Part shown: positions 42,933-51,267 of the stretch, piece after piece
Numbering within the stretch: position 1 is the stretch's first letter
How the letters are laid out: each line of letters starts with the position of its first letter
Assembly: GCA_910589105.1 (NCBI GenBank)
Contig: CAJUST010000003.1
Location: 1 to 58,115 of the forward strand
Length of the DNA stretch: 58,115 bases
Direction of reading: 5' to 3'
From: an uncultured Lachnospiraceae bacterium
GTDB taxonomy: Bacteria; Bacillota; Clostridia; Lachnospirales; Lachnospiraceae
Position numbers and translations under genes: made by a program
Notes under the pieces: model-generated
Database searches by the model: none
What the model saw: the letters and a program-made list of their open reading frames with translations, nothing else
What the model was told of the DNA's origin: nothing

Positions 42933-44765
42933 ATGGAAAGGAAGACAATGCCCAGAGTAACGGCATTGCTGCTCGCATTCGCACTGGTTTGCGCAAGTTT
43001 AGTTTCAGCGCCAGTAGATGCGCAGGCGGCGGCAAAAGCTAACAAGATCAAGTTATCAGCAACAAAACAGACGATGTATGTAAAAGGGAGTTTCACATTA
43101 AAGGTGAAATCGACAACTCCTAAAAACGCTTCTAAAGCGGTTACATACAAGAGCAGCAACAAAAAAGTCGCTACAGTCAACGGCAAAGGAAAAGTTGTTG
43201 CAAAAAGCGTTGGAACAGCGACGATTACAGTAACTTCAAAAGGAAACAAAAAAGCAAAGGCAACTTGTAAAATCACAGTAAAAGAAGGCGTAAAATCCAT
43301 TCAGACAGCGTCTAATTTAACAATGCAGAAAGGCAAAAAAGTTAAATTAAACTATGGCGTAACGCCTGCAAGCGTAGAGAAAAAAGCAAAGAAAATGACT
43401 TTCTCTACCAATAAGAAATCTGTAGTTACAGTTAATAAAAAAGGCGAGCTCAAAGCGAAAAAGACAGGAAGCGCTAAAATTACAATCCAGTCTGCAGGCG
43501 CAAGCGCAAAAGCGACTGTAAAAGTGAAAGTTGTTAAGAAATTAACGCCAGTGAAGAAAATTGCATTAAGCGCAGCTACTCTTTCTTTGAACACAGGCGC
43601 AAGCGAAACATTAAAAGCAACAGTAACTCCAAAGAACGCAACCAGCAAGAAAGTTTACTGGGTATCTTCTAACTCAGATGTAGCAAGCGTAAACAAGAGT
43701 GGTAAAGTGACAGCGTTAAAAGACGGCGTTGCAAAAATCACAGCATACGCTACTGACACAAGCGCTAAGAAGGCTACTTGCACAGTAACTGTTACAACAG
43801 CGGCAAACGCTATTACATTAGATCAGCCGGCATTGTCATTGAAAGTAGGCGGCGCTTCAGCTAAACTTACTGCAACAGTGGCTCCGGAAAATGCAACAGA
43901 TAAGACGGTGACATGGGCAGTTGACAATGCAGCGATTGCAACAGTAACGCCAGAAGGCGCATCAGCTACGATTACTCCTGTAGCGGCAGGTACGGCAACT
44001 GTTACGGCAACGACTGTAAATGGTCTTTCAGCAACTTGCGTTGTTACAGTGGCTCCGGCAGATCCGGTTGCTCCGGCAGAGAGAGAAGAACTTGCATCCA
44101 AATATGAAAACCTTGCTTATACTTTCACATTAGACAAAACGGCTAAAGAATACAAAGTAAAAGGTTTGAAAGCAGATACATTATCAGTTGATGCGGCAGA
44201 CGTTGCGGCTGATTACGCTACACTTGCTCAAAAAGTAGAATTAGGCGATGAATATTGGAACAATGATTTCTTCAAGAATCAGTGGACGAAATTTAACAAT
44301 GAAACATTATCAGCTATCAGCGCAATTTTTGCAGGCGTATATGGCGCTGATGTAACTGTAAAAGGAAATACGATTACATTAACATATGGCAATACTGTAG
44401 CAACAGTTGAGCGTATCGATGCAGAAGCTGGACAGCCATGCAGCTTAAAAGTTACAAAAGGCGATAAAGTAATTGTCTTTTCAAATGTTACAGTTTCTAA
44501 GGTAGATGGAACTGTTAAAATTCAGGCGGCTTCACAGAGCGTAAATGGAAATGACGTAGCTTTGACAGCGGAGATTACGAAAAACTCCGTGAAACTCTAT
44601 AAAGGCGCTGACAGCGCAGCGGCTCATAATGTTATTATGACGCTTGAAGTTACAGATGCAGCATATGTTGGATTCATCAATGGAACTAACTATGGCCATA
44701 TTGCAGAAATGCTTGGCGTATCTGTAGATCTTGCTAATGTAGAATTGTACAATTATTTTAAATAA
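42933..44765 (+). CDS. Secreted BIG2-repeat surface protein, lysine-rich
   Basis: 610 residues. A signal peptide (about 1-32, AQAAA) is followed by four BIG2 (bacterial Ig-like group 2) repeats at about 37-117, 118-202, 203-287 and 288-373, each with the VTYKSSNKKVATV- or VTWAVDNAAIATV-type core and a GTATITVT end. The first two repeats are extremely lysine-rich with very few acidic residues. Residues 385-610 form a distinct acidic C-terminal domain with no family I recognise. There is no LPXTG, SLH or membrane anchor. The codons look optimised (GCA, AAA), suggesting high expression. Retention at the wall may be electrostatic. Confidence 0.85.
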   Translation: MERKTMPRVTALLLAFALVCASLVSAPVDAQAAAKANKIKLSATKQTMYVKGSFTLKVKSTTPKNASKAVTYKSSNKKVATVNGKGKVVAKSVGTATITVTSKGNKKAKATCKITVKEGVKSIQTASNLTMQKGKKVKLNYGVTPASVEKKAKKMTFSTNKKSVVTVNKKGELKAKKTGSAKITIQSAGASAKATVKVKVVKKLTPVKKIALSAATLSLNTGASETLKATVTPKNATSKKVYWVSSNSDVASVNKSGKVTALKDGVAKITAYATDTSAKKATCTVTVTTAANAITLDQPALSLKVGGASAKLTATVAPENATDKTVTWAVDNAAIATVTPEGASATITPVAAGTATVTATTVNGLSATCVVTVAPADPVAPAEREELASKYENLAYTFTLDKTAKEYKVKGLKADTLSVDAADVAADYATLAQKVELGDEYWNNDFFKNQWTKFNNETLSAISAIFAGVYGADVTVKGNTITLTYGNTVATVERIDAEAGQPCSLKVTKGDKVIVFSNVTVSKVDGTVKIQAASQSVNGNDVALTAEITKNSVKLYKGADSAAAHNVIMTLEVTDAAYVGFINGTNYGHIAEMLGVSVDLANVELYNYFK

Positions 44766-44783
44766 AATTTAAAACAATCCTTA

Positions 44784-44816
44784 AAATGCTCCGGAGATGA
44801 GCTCCGGGGCATTTTT
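44784..44816 (+). terminator. Terminator of the BIG2 protein gene
   Basis: AAATGCTCCGGAG and CTCCGGGGCATTT pair around a four-base loop with one G-T wobble, then a T-run. It ends shortly before the sortase gene. Confidence 0.88.
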
Positions 44817-44832
44817 AGGGAAAGGAAAACCT

Positions 44833-46185
44833 ATGTGGAAAAAACGGCAGGCGGGATTTGGAATCATTGCGATATTGTTTTTGGCTCTCGTCACTCCGGT
44901 TTATGCCGGAAATATTAATGCAGCGGAGCAAAGTATTATTGCATATTACAGTGGAACGGTTTCTTACGATGGCAAAACCTATCAGTTTACAGAAGCTGCT
45001 AAGCAGCAGGCATATAATAAACTGATGGCGGACGACGTGGATTTGACCCCGGCTCAGGCGGCCTCTGCGATCCGGCAGGCAAATGCGAATTTAAAACAGG
45101 GGATTGATCAGGGGTATTTGGTTGAAGTTGGCGGCGGATCTTCTGACACGCAGACAACAGAACAGGAAAGCGGAACAGACACAGAAAGTTCAAACAGTGG
45201 AACGGAATCCGAAAGCGCTCCGGAAGAAGGAAATACGGAAGATTTACAGGGAGGAAGCGGAGAGGAAGCTTCCAAAAGACAGGATTATTCAGATTCCCAA
45301 AAAGCAGATTTGAACAATGTAATGAAAGAAGCTTTAGAAGAAGGAGAATACGCCACTATAAATACAGGTTCCCAAAGCGGCGGCAACTCAAAGGGCGCGG
45401 CGGCTACAGTGGAGCAGTTTTTAAAAGGAACGGTGAATATTGTAAAAAGCAATGGCGATGTAGTGCTTGCTACGGGATTGCCGATTAAGAACACAGGGTT
45501 TTATGCCAAAACTTTTATTCCGGTTGCAGGAGGAATATGCGTTTTATGCCTGATTCTTATGATTGTGACAATTCGGAAAAAGAAAAATTATATGATTATG
45601 CCTGTATTAACGGCAGTGATGGGGATTGCATTTGTTTATACATTTGCAACAGGTTTTTTGGAAAGCGAAGCGGCAAAATGGAAATCGCTTTGGATTCATG
45701 GCGCGCCGGAGTATACTTACGCGGCGGAGCTGCAGGAAGGGGAGTTTTCCAAAGACGCATGGAGCGCTCCTTTACAGGGAGAGCAGTATGGGGAAATTCT
45801 TTGTAATGAAATAGATTTAAAAGCGCCGCTCTATTATGGAGATACAGATCAGGTTTTGGAACAGGGAGTGGGAACCTATGCCGGAAGAAGTTTGCCGGGA
45901 CAGGGAAAAGAAATTTTAATCAGCGGGCATGACGCGACGTTTTTCGCTCCGCTCGCATTGGCAAAGGAAGGCATGGTTCTTTCTATTAAAACAAATTATG
46001 GACAATATGAGTATAAAGTGACAGGGACAGAGGTTTTAGACGTTCTGGATTATAAAAAAAGAGATTCAGAAAGCGAGGAACTTACGCTTTACACCTGTTA
46101 TCCGTTCGGGGCGGAAGATAAGCTTCGGAATGAAAGATTTTTTGTTTATGCAGAAAAAATATCAGGACCGGAAATTGGAGAATAA
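44833..46185 (+). CDS. Sortase-domain protein with N-terminal extension and membrane helices
   Basis: 450 residues from the ATG at 44833 (AAAGGAAAA upstream). A signal-like segment (about 1-25) is followed by a helical extracytoplasmic region with a long Ser/Glu/Gly linker (about 100-150), two membrane helices (about 218-262) and a C-terminal sortase domain (about 315-440). The catalytic His lies in ISGHDATFF, the Cys in LYTCYPF and the Arg in LRNERFF, so the triad is complete. Class is uncertain, nearest to class D/E-like. It is coupled to the next membrane gene (3 bases apart). No LPXTG substrate is encoded nearby. Confidence 0.88.
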   Translation: MWKKRQAGFGIIAILFLALVTPVYAGNINAAEQSIIAYYSGTVSYDGKTYQFTEAAKQQAYNKLMADDVDLTPAQAASAIRQANANLKQGIDQGYLVEVGGGSSDTQTTEQESGTDTESSNSGTESESAPEEGNTEDLQGGSGEEASKRQDYSDSQKADLNNVMKEALEEGEYATINTGSQSGGNSKGAAATVEQFLKGTVNIVKSNGDVVLATGLPIKNTGFYAKTFIPVAGGICVLCLILMIVTIRKKKNYMIMPVLTAVMGIAFVYTFATGFLESEAAKWKSLWIHGAPEYTYAAELQEGEFSKDAWSAPLQGEQYGEILCNEIDLKAPLYYGDTDQVLEQGVGTYAGRSLPGQGKEILISGHDATFFAPLALAKEGMVLSIKTNYGQYEYKVTGTEVLDVLDYKKRDSESEELTLYTCYPFGAEDKLRNERFFVYAEKISGPEIGE

Positions 46186-46188
46186 TAT

Positions 46189-47001
46189 ATGCATAAAGAA
46201 CGAAAATTCAGGACAGCATCCAGTCTGGCAGTCGCTATCGCATTGTCAGTGGCAGTTTTTTTGCTGTTCTTTAGTATAGAGTTGTTGGCTGGCTATTTAA
46301 GTCCCCGCTTATTTCAGGAAAGTTTAAGGCTAAGTGATTATGGAACTGGAATGGAGCAGGAGATGCTTCAAAAACAAAAAGAATTGTTTTCCTCTTATGG
46401 ACTGCCGGAGTCTTTGACAGAAGAAATATGGGACGAAAATGCAGCATATCTTGCATTTTATAAATATGTTGACGGTTCAGAAATGCAAGATGGAGAGCAA
46501 TTTGGTCAGCGGGAAGTAATCGAAAAGTATCTAAAAGAACAAGATGTGTATGAGACAGAAAGCGTAAAAGAAGCATCGGATATTTTGGCGTCAGAATCCG
46601 CGGCAATTTGCAGCAGATATATCTATCCGTCGTTTGTGACGGAATATCAGTCGTTTATTCAGGAAAGGAAGCCGCTGTTTTTTGGGATAGCTGTGGCGTC
46701 TGCGGTTTTTGCGGTTCTTTTTATCCTAATATTGTTTCGCTGGCATCACAGCCGGCGGCATGCGCTGCGTTATGTGGCAGGCGGTTTTTTTACAGCTGCA
46801 GTTTGGAATATTGCGTGCGCGCTTGCAGTCCGTTTTGGAGGCTGGTTTTCCATTTCTGGCGTCGCCTCAGCGGATTATGAGAAATTTTTGGATACGCTTA
46901 GCAGCCGGAGCCTATATCCGTTTTATTTGATAAGCGCAGTTGCGGCTGTTCTTACAGTTTTTCTGTGGATTGCAGTTTTACGCATGAGGAAGCATGAATG
47001 A
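46189..47001 (+). CDS. Multi-pass membrane protein beside the sortase
   Basis: 270 residues. An N-terminal helix (about 13-36), an extracytoplasmic acidic helical domain (about 40-155) and three C-terminal helices (about 160-180, 193-215, 243-262). The soluble part is similar in outline to N-terminal regions of other sortase-associated membrane proteins, but I cannot name a family. It overlaps the phosphatase gene by 4 bases, linking sortase and polysaccharide control genes in one operon. Confidence 0.72.
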   Translation: MHKERKFRTASSLAVAIALSVAVFLLFFSIELLAGYLSPRLFQESLRLSDYGTGMEQEMLQKQKELFSSYGLPESLTEEIWDENAAYLAFYKYVDGSEMQDGEQFGQREVIEKYLKEQDVYETESVKEASDILASESAAICSRYIYPSFVTEYQSFIQERKPLFFGIAVASAVFAVLFILILFRWHHSRRHALRYVAGGFFTAAVWNIACALAVRFGGWFSISGVASADYEKFLDTLSSRSLYPFYLISAVAAVLTVFLWIAVLRMRKHE

Positions 47002-47723
47002 TGAAACAGATAGGATATTTGGATATACATAGCCATATTCTGCCGGGGATAGATGATGGTTCCAGAAATTGGGAAATGACCTTGCAGATGCTTACGGCGG
47101 CTTATGGGCAGGGCGTGCGTCAGATTGTGGCGACTCCGCATAATTATCCCAATGATACGCAGGACAATCAGAAGATACTGGATTTGGCGAAGAAGGCAGA
47201 TGGGCTTGCGAAACAGATTGCGCCGGATTTTGAAGTGTTTTGCGGCAATGAAGTGTTCTACCGAAGGGGAATTGTGGAGGAAATTGAAAAAGGCCATATC
47301 CTGACAATGGCGAAAAGCAGGCATTTGTTAGTGGAGTTTTATCCCAATGAGCAGTATGGAAAAGTATATCAGGGGTTAAAAGAACTTGTAGAAGAAGGGT
47401 ATGATCCGATTCTTGCGCATATGGAGAGAGTCCATGCGGTTTTTGAACAGGAATCGAACGTGCGGGAACTGGTGAAAATGGGCGTTTTGCTTCAGGTAAA
47501 CACTGGAAGCCTGATGGGCGGCGCATTTGACCGGAGATCCGCGCGGTTGAGGAAATATATAGAAGCGAATCTTATTCATTTTTTGGGCAGTGACTGCCAT
47601 AATTTGAAAGAGCGTCCGCCAATGATGAAAAATTGTGTGGAGAAGCTTTATAAAAAACTGCCGGAAGCTTGCGTTGACCGACTTCTTTATGAAAATCGGC
47701 AATCTCTTTTAAAAGACAAGTGA
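46998..47723 (+). CDS. CpsB/YwqE-type manganese tyrosine phosphatase (PHP family)
   Basis: 241 residues. The PHP metal-binding motifs are visible: HSHILPGIDDGS at the N-terminus, the TPHNYPND segment, and GSDCHN near the C-terminus. CpsB-type enzymes dephosphorylate the bacterial tyrosine kinase of capsule or exopolysaccharide loci. The CpsC- and CpsD-like genes follow directly, which fixes its role. The start is one of two adjacent ATGs (46998 or 47001). Confidence 0.93.
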   Translation: MMKQIGYLDIHSHILPGIDDGSRNWEMTLQMLTAAYGQGVRQIVATPHNYPNDTQDNQKILDLAKKADGLAKQIAPDFEVFCGNEVFYRRGIVEEIEKGHILTMAKSRHLLVEFYPNEQYGKVYQGLKELVEEGYDPILAHMERVHAVFEQESNVRELVKMGVLLQVNTGSLMGGAFDRRSARLRKYIEANLIHFLGSDCHNLKERPPMMKNCVEKLYKKLPEACVDRLLYENRQSLLKDK

Positions 47724-47769
47724 CGGAATTGTTACCAAAAAAATACAGTTAAAAAGAAAGAGGATGACT

Positions 47770-48513
47770 ATGAATTCCCAGAATGATGAAATTGAAATTG
47801 ATTTACGAGAGATATTCATATTGATTATGAATCACCTGATGATGGTGATTTCCGTGACTGTAATTGGAGCGGTTTTAGCAGGATTGATTAGCGTCTATGC
47901 TTTGACGCCGATGTACACTTCTACTGCAAAGATGTATATTTTAGCCAATTCCGATACGATTGTCAGCCTGACTGATTTGCAGATGGGGAGCAGCCTTGCA
48001 AATGACTATGAGGAATTGATTAAAAGCCGTCCTGTAGTGGAGCAGGTGGCAGAGAATTTGGATCTTGACGTAACTTATGGAGAATTATTAGGACATCTGT
48101 CGATTACAAATAAAGACAATACCCGAATTATCCAAATCCAGATTACTTATCCTGATCCGGTTGCCGCAAAAGAGATTGCAAATGAGTTTGTCGCTGTTTC
48201 CCAGAAACGTATGTCCCAGATTATGAAAGTGGACGAGCCTACAGTCGTGGAAGAAGCGATTGAGGCAAAAGGGCAGAGCAGCCCGAATAATGTCAAAAAC
48301 ATATTGATAGGGGCAGTTCTTGGCTTGTTGTTGTCGATTGGATATATTGTGATCCGCAATATTTTAGATGATACGATGAGAACCGCAGATGATATTGAGA
48401 AGTTCCTGAAATTGAATACATTAGCTTCCGTACCGGAAGAAGGCGGGACAGACAATTCCGAGAAAAAGCAGAAACGTAAATTATGGGGCGTCAGAAAGGG
48501 TGAAAAGAAATGA
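47770..48513 (+). CDS. CpsC/Wzz-type polysaccharide chain-length and kinase activator protein
   Basis: 247 residues from the ATG at 47770, where AGAAAGAGG is well placed; the ATG at 47764 sits too close to it. The Wzz layout is clear: helix 1 (about 20-42), a large extracytoplasmic segment with the TSTAKMYILANSD strand, and helix 2 (about 173-195), then a cytosolic basic tail. In Firmicutes this protein activates the separate tyrosine kinase encoded next. It overlaps that gene by 4 bases. Confidence 0.92.
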   Translation: MNSQNDEIEIDLREIFILIMNHLMMVISVTVIGAVLAGLISVYALTPMYTSTAKMYILANSDTIVSLTDLQMGSSLANDYEELIKSRPVVEQVAENLDLDVTYGELLGHLSITNKDNTRIIQIQITYPDPVAAKEIANEFVAVSQKRMSQIMKVDEPTVVEEAIEAKGQSSPNNVKNILIGAVLGLLLSIGYIVIRNILDDTMRTADDIEKFLKLNTLASVPEEGGTDNSEKKQKRKLWGVRKGEKK

Positions 48514-49244
48514 AAGTAGAATTGGAAAAGTTAGAAAAATTAGCATATGGAAAACGAGAAGCTTTCAATTCCTTAAGGACAAACTTAAGTTTCTGCGGAG
48601 CGGATATTCAGGTGATTACCTTTACAAGCTGTACGCCGGACGAGGGCAAAAGCAGCGTTGTAATGGAGCTTGGCAGGGCGATTGCGGAAGACGGGAGAAA
48701 AGTTTTGATTGTCGATGCGGATCTGCGTAAATCCGTTTTGGTAGGACGTCACCGCGCTAAGAGCAAAAAGGGAAGCATTAAAGGTTTATCCCACTATCTC
48801 AGCGGTCAGGCGAAACTTTCCGATGTGCTTTGCGAAACAAATGTGCAGAATCTGGATATTATTTTTGCAGGGCATACGACCCCGAATCCGACGGAGCTTT
48901 TAGGCAATCGCTATTTTGAAGAATTGATTGCATATGGCAGGGCGAATTATGACACAGTTTTAATTGATTCCCCGCCGCTTGGCTCTGTAATTGATACGGC
49001 GATTATCGCTCCAAAATGTGACGGCGTGGTTTTAGTGGTAGAAGCGAACAAATGCAGTTACCGTTTTGTTCAGGATATAAAGAAACAGTTGGAAATTACC
49101 GGCTGCAAGATTCTTGGCGTTGTTTTAAATAAAGTTAAAATGGAAAAAGGCGGTTATTATAACCGTTATTACAGAGGTTCATACAAAGGATACTACAGCG
49201 GTTATTATAAACCGTATTATGGAGATGAATCAAAAAAATCATAG
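48510..49244 (+). CDS. CpsD-type bacterial tyrosine kinase
   Basis: 244 residues. Walker A is in CTPDEGKSSV, Walker A' in VLIVDADLR and Walker B in DTVLIDSPPLG, the BY-kinase set. The C-terminus (about 212-240) is a tyrosine cluster with eleven Tyr in about 25 residues, the autophosphorylation tail. With CpsB and CpsC it regulates capsule or exopolysaccharide synthesis. No Wzx, Wzy or initiating transferase is in the window, so the synthesis genes lie elsewhere or use the downstream transferase. Confidence 0.95.
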   Translation: MKVELEKLEKLAYGKREAFNSLRTNLSFCGADIQVITFTSCTPDEGKSSVVMELGRAIAEDGRKVLIVDADLRKSVLVGRHRAKSKKGSIKGLSHYLSGQAKLSDVLCETNVQNLDIIFAGHTTPNPTELLGNRYFEELIAYGRANYDTVLIDSPPLGSVIDTAIIAPKCDGVVLVVEANKCSYRFVQDIKKQLEITGCKILGVVLNKVKMEKGGYYNRYYRGSYKGYYSGYYKPYYGDESKKS

Positions 49245-49275
49245 AGAATAAAAGATAAAACATTGCAGATACTAA

Positions 49276-49333
49276 CTATACCCTACGGACATCGGAAAGG
49301 CCGCATATGCTGGGTTTCGTCCGTGAAGGTATA
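49276..49333 (+). promoter_or_regulatory. Hairpin leader element after the tyrosine kinase gene
   Basis: CTATACCCTACGGAC (49276-49290) pairs with GTCCGTGAAGGTATA (49319-49333), with a loop containing ATCGGAAAGGCCGCATATGC. The kinase transcript probably ends or is processed here, but there is no T-run. It could be a structured leader for the glycosyltransferase gene. It matches no riboswitch class I can recall. Confidence 0.4.
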
Positions 49334-49421
49334 CCCTCTGGGCTTTTCAAAAGGTATCGTAGTCAGGGCACGGAAATTAATTTTTGAAAGAGAACCTATA
49401 TCGTGCGCAGGCGGCAGAAGT

Positions 49422-49528
49422 AAAACCATATTTCATTCAGACGCGTTTTTCATCTTCTAAGCCATCTGTTCGGATAATTACACTAAGAACAGAAAGGGTT
49501 AGAATGGTCTTTATTGAAATATGGTTTT
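49422..49528. repeat. Long-range inverted repeat similar to the one at 5651
   Basis: AAAACCATATTTCA (49422-49435) and TGAAATATGGTTTT (49515-49528) are perfect 14-bp inverted repeats around a 79-base loop. The 5' arm and next bases match 5653-5671 at 16 of 19 positions. The interval 49245-49597 otherwise contains no gene. Confidence 0.7.
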
Positions 49529-49597
49529 GCTTTTGCCATGGGGCGTTTTGGTAAAATATGGGGGTTTAAAAATAATTTTCGGGCAGTCAGGGGTAAT

Positions 49598-50302
49598 ATG
49601 GTGAAAAAGACAGAATGCAAAAAAATCAAAATATTAGATATGTGTGTGGACAATTATACCGTTAGGGAATCGTTACTGCGGTTGGATACTTATCTTGCCA
49701 GCGCCATGTTAAATATTATTGAAACTGTCACGATGGAACAGCTTATTTTGGCGAATGACCATCCTGCCGTAAAAGATTGCTTAAAGCAGGCGGATCTTTG
49801 TATCGTTGGAGATTGTGAAATTTTGTCGGAGACAGGTCATGTGACTGCGCAACGTATGCGGGAAATTCGTGAACAGGACTTTTTATGCGAGTTGCTCAGA
49901 CGCGTGACGCTCAACCGGAAGCGGGTTTTTTTAATTGCTTCGACAGATACGGAGCTTTTACAGGTTCAGGAGGTTTTTACAGAATGGGCGCCGGGGTTTG
50001 TGGCGTCAGGCGTTTACGCTGTAGAGACATGTACGGAAGATATGGATACGATCGTGAATGAAATTAACGGCGCAATGCCGGATATTGTGATTTCGGCGCT
50101 GAAATCTCCAGATGAGGAAGAATTTTTACAGTCGCATAAAGATAAAATAGGCGCCTGCGTCTGGTATGGGATAGGCACTGCATTTTGGCAGAAATCCGGT
50201 GTACGGCATGTGGGCAGCGCGTTAAAAAAGCTGGCGCTGCGCGGCAGGCTTCGTCTTTCCATGTTAAAGTATGGGCAAACTAAGAATGAGGACAAAAAAT
50301 AA
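49598..50302 (+). CDS. WecG/TagA/CpsF-family glycosyltransferase (GT26)
   Basis: 234 residues from the ATG at 49598 (AGGGG upstream). The N-terminal ILDMCVDNYT strand, IETVTMEQLILAND and the C-terminal GIGTAFWQKSG motif, where other members have GVGAAFD..AG, are family features. GT26 enzymes add the second sugar, such as N-acetylmannosamine, to lipid-linked precursors for teichoic acid, common antigen or exopolysaccharide. Some catalytic-core residues of the usual PDGxG segment are diverged (CIVGDCEIL), so activity is less certain. It follows the CpsBCD-like genes. Confidence 0.75.
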   Translation: MVKKTECKKIKILDMCVDNYTVRESLLRLDTYLASAMLNIIETVTMEQLILANDHPAVKDCLKQADLCIVGDCEILSETGHVTAQRMREIREQDFLCELLRRVTLNRKRVFLIASTDTELLQVQEVFTEWAPGFVASGVYAVETCTEDMDTIVNEINGAMPDIVISALKSPDEEEFLQSHKDKIGACVWYGIGTAFWQKSGVRHVGSALKKLALRGRLRLSMLKYGQTKNEDKK

Positions 50303-50305
50303 GAT

Positions 50306-51160
50306 ATGACGTGGTTTGGGAAAAAGACGCTTTTGTGGGATCTTTTTTTAATGACGCTTGGTTCCGGATGCCTTGCCTTTGGGATTCAGTGGCTGTACTC
50401 TCCCATTGGGCTTGTGACTGGCGGATTTTCCGGCATTGCAATTATTGCGCAGCAATATGGCATACCATTGTGGCTGACAAACTTTGCTCTCAATATTCCT
50501 GTTTTTTTTGTGGCATGGAAGGTAAAGGGGAAAAAATTTGTCGGAAGGACCGGATTTGCGGCAAGTATGCTTTCTGTCTGGCTGTATTTTCTACCGGAAA
50601 TTGATCTTTCACAGCAGGACCCAATGTTAGCCGCCATATTTGGCGGCGTTTTGTCCGGCGCAGGCATAGGCTTTGTGCTTTTGGCAAAGTCAACAACAGG
50701 CGGTACGGATTTGCTGGCGGTTCTGCTACAGCATAAAATTTTCCGCCATTATTCCGTCGTACAGATTTTACAGGTCATTGACGGGCTGATTGTGATAGCG
50801 GGCCTTTATATGTTTGGGATTCGGATTGGCTTTTATGCGGTAATCGCCATATTTGTCACTTCAAAAATTTCAGACACTTTAATGGAAGGCATGAAATTTT
50901 CAAAAGCGGCGCTTATTGTAACCGGCAAGTCGGAGCAGATGGCAAAGGTTTTGATGGAGCGGCTAAACCGTGGCGTTACGGGTTTGTATGCCAAGGGAAT
51001 GTATTCCGGAAGTGAGAAGTGTCTGTTGTATTGCGTAGTGTCGAAAAAAGAAATTGTAGATTTAAAAGAAATCGTGGCGGAAATTGATCCATCTGCTTTT
51101 GTGATTGTATCAGATGCAAGAGAAGTGCTTGGTGAAGGATTTTTAGAATATAAAAAATAA
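50306..51160 (+). CDS. YitT-family membrane protein (DUF161/DUF2179)
   Basis: 284 residues. Five to six N-terminal hydrophobic segments with GLVTGGFSGIAIIAQ and STTGGTDLLAVLL, both typical of YitT, then a C-terminal DUF2179 domain (about 200-284) with GVTGLYAKGMYSG. Family role is unknown, possibly transport. It begins 3 bases after the glycosyltransferase stop and ends with a terminator. Confidence 0.92.
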   Translation: MTWFGKKTLLWDLFLMTLGSGCLAFGIQWLYSPIGLVTGGFSGIAIIAQQYGIPLWLTNFALNIPVFFVAWKVKGKKFVGRTGFAASMLSVWLYFLPEIDLSQQDPMLAAIFGGVLSGAGIGFVLLAKSTTGGTDLLAVLLQHKIFRHYSVVQILQVIDGLIVIAGLYMFGIRIGFYAVIAIFVTSKISDTLMEGMKFSKAALIVTGKSEQMAKVLMERLNRGVTGLYAKGMYSGSEKCLLYCVVSKKEIVDLKEIVAEIDPSAFVIVSDAREVLGEGFLEYKK

Positions 51161-51165
51161 AATTT

Positions 51166-51208
51166 GAGGAAGTGCATAAAAAGTATTGCATTTCCTCTTT
51201 ATTTTTTT
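51166..51208 (+). terminator. Terminator of the YitT gene
   Basis: GAGGAAGTGCA (51166-51176) pairs with TGCATTTCCTC (51187-51197), then a long T-rich run (TTTATTTTTTT). Confidence 0.9.
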
Positions 51209-51267
51209 GGCATTTTAGCTTAGAATAACTAAAGTAGGAGTTTTTCATTTATAAAAGGAGAAAAAAT

